NCBI GenBank assembly: GCA_963811775.1
Contig: CAWESO010000001.1
Span: 372,001 to 436,000, forward strand
DNA from: Chersky-840 sp963811775
GTDB lineage: Bacteria > Actinomycetota > Acidimicrobiia > Acidimicrobiales > UBA8190
DNA length: 64,000 nt
Reading direction: 5' to 3'
The translations under genes were made by a program, and so were the position numbers. The notes beneath the pieces are model-generated. The model worked only from the letters and a program-made list of their open reading frames with translations. It had not been told where the DNA came from and ran no database searches. Shown here in pieces: positions 63,129 through 64,000 of this stretch. Position 1 is the first letter of the stretch. Every line of letters starts with the position of its first letter.

Positions 63129-63965
63129 TCAGATTTGGCGGATGAACCGGTATCGGACGAGGGCGGTGAGGGCGCGCACCCCGTCGCGCCACTCGAACTT
63201 GTTCCCCTCGGCGCCGTCGCGCCCGGTGTAGGAGACCGGCACCTCGTAGATGCGGAAGCCCCGTCGCAGCACCTTGGCGGTGATCTCGGGCTCGAAGTCG
63301 AACCCGTCGGACTCGATGGTGATGGCGTCGAGGACGCTGCGGTCGAAGAGCTTGTAGCACGTCTCCATGTCCGACAACGTCGAGCGGTACAGCACGTTGG
63401 CGGTGAGGGTGAGCACGCGGTTGCCCAGCCACTGCGTGGGCCGCATGGCGCGCCGCTCCCCGGTGAAGCGGCTCCCGTAGACGACCTGGGCCTTCCCCTT
63501 CATCACGGGGTCGAGGAGCCGGGGCCAGTCGTCGGGGTCGTACTCGAGGTCGCCGTCCTGGATGAGCACGAGGTCGCCGCGCGCCGTCTGCACCCCGGTG
63601 CGCACCGCCGCGCCCTTGCCCTTGTTGGCGCGGTGGGTCACGATGCGCACCGTCGAGTCCTGCAGGGCCGACAGCACCTTGTCGGTGCCGTCGGTGGACC
63701 CGTCGTCGACCACCACCACCTCGAGCTGCATGGGGAGGTCCACGGCGCGGATGCGGCGCAGGATCTCGGCCACGGTGTTGCGCTCGTTGAACACCGGGAC
63801 GATCACCGACAGCGTCTTGTACCGGTCGAACGCCGCCGCCGCGGCCTCGCCGACGACGACCGCGTCGAGCGACGTCACCTCGGCGTCGGGCCCCGGCCCG
63901 GCCGTCTTGCCCCGTGCCACGCGGCCGCCCCGGCCGCCGGCGACGGCCTTGAGGTCGGCGCGCAC
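63129..63965 (-). CDS. GT2 polyprenol-phosphate sugar synthase-like glycosyltransferase, possibly partial
   Basis: 278 residues from GTG 63965. A disordered N-terminus (1-48), then YKTLSVIVPVFNERNTVAEILRRI (49-72), VVVDDGSTDGTDKVL, THRANKGKGAAVRTGVQTARGDLVLIQDGDLEYDPDDWPRL (DGD, 136-138), VVYGSRFTGE, DMETCYKLFDRSVLDAI and RGFRIYEVPVSYTGRDGAEGNKFEWRDG. This is the DPM1/GtrB type that charges polyprenyl phosphate with a hexose, giving lipid-linked donors for GT-C enzymes such as the large membrane proteins here. The frame stays open to the right edge (64000) with no start codon in it, so the true start could lie outside the window. Confidence 0.85.
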   Translation of the reverse strand: MRADLKAVAGGRGGRVARGKTAGPGPDAEVTSLDAVVVGEAAAAAFDRYKTLSVIVPVFNERNTVAEILRRIRAVDLPMQLEVVVVDDGSTDGTDKVLSALQDSTVRIVTHRANKGKGAAVRTGVQTARGDLVLIQDGDLEYDPDDWPRLLDPVMKGKAQVVYGSRFTGERRAMRPTQWLGNRVLTLTANVLYRSTLSDMETCYKLFDRSVLDAITIESDGFDFEPEITAKVLRRGFRIYEVPVSYTGRDGAEGNKFEWRDGVRALTALVRYRFIRQI

Positions 63966-64000
63966 CGCGCCGTTGCCGTTGGTGCGATCGGGGCTCTGAT

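Overview
This is a high-GC, gene-dense window with frequent GTG starts and many 4-bp ATGA/GTGA gene overlaps. It carries an actinobacterial set of genes: a fused multifunctional 2-oxoglutarate decarboxylase/dehydrogenase (Kgd type), coenzyme F420 genes (fbiA, fbiB), DUF5719, FtsEX next to prfB, and the series ahcY / SIS isomerase / Trm112-like / phosphomannomutase near fbiA-fbiB / mannose-1-P guanylyltransferase / WbbL-like transferase, known from mycobacteria and streptomycetes. I infer an actinobacterium, most likely Acidimicrobiia or a relative; no rRNA or tRNA gene was seen to confirm this.

Layout. 1-10.4 kb: end of a CaiB-type CoA transferase, a coupled hydrolase, galK, a PH/SHOCT membrane protein, a hydrolase-murF-ddl cell-wall operon, a short UvrD-like helicase, a GNAT acetyltransferase, xthA and fabZ. 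10.4-15.2 kb: a three-gene operon of large type IV pilin-like proteins sharing a repeated ~72-residue module. 15.5-19.3 kb: a 56-residue protein, an NYN-nuclease/Lys-Ala linker/S1 protein, an M20 peptidase and a HAD hydrolase. 19.4-28.7 kb: kgd, a hydrolase, acyl-CoA dehydrogenase and acyl-CoA synthetase from one bidirectional promoter, a beta-lactamase-fold hydrolase and a sugar nucleotidyltransferase. 28.7-34.8 kb: ftsX, ftsE, prfB, secA, hpf (all minus strand). 35.3-40.8 kb: ahcY, SIS isomerase, Trm112-like, phosphomannomutase, a secreted protein and a lipoprotein. 41-52.4 kb: a large membrane protein, CPBP protease, ftsH, DUF5719 and a giant GT2-membrane fusion. 52.4-64 kb: a helical small protein, an epimerase, three GT4 transferases, fbiA-fbiB, galE-like, manC-like, a Thr-rich membrane protein and two GT2 transferases. 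From 35 kb rightwards the theme is supply of activated sugars (hexose-P interconversion, NDP-sugars) and their use in envelope glycans, with F420 synthesis embedded.

Two window-wide signals stand out. First, a TAnnnT hexamer lies 6-9 nt before the start codon of about fifteen genes that begin a transcription unit, which predicts widespread leaderless mRNAs; other genes have a clear Shine-Dalgarno instead. Second, ten genes, including the essential murF, prfB and secA, are each broken by one single-base frameshift, often at short homopolymers. This looks like residual sequencing indels rather than decay, so those genes are annotated as whole genes with the shift position given.
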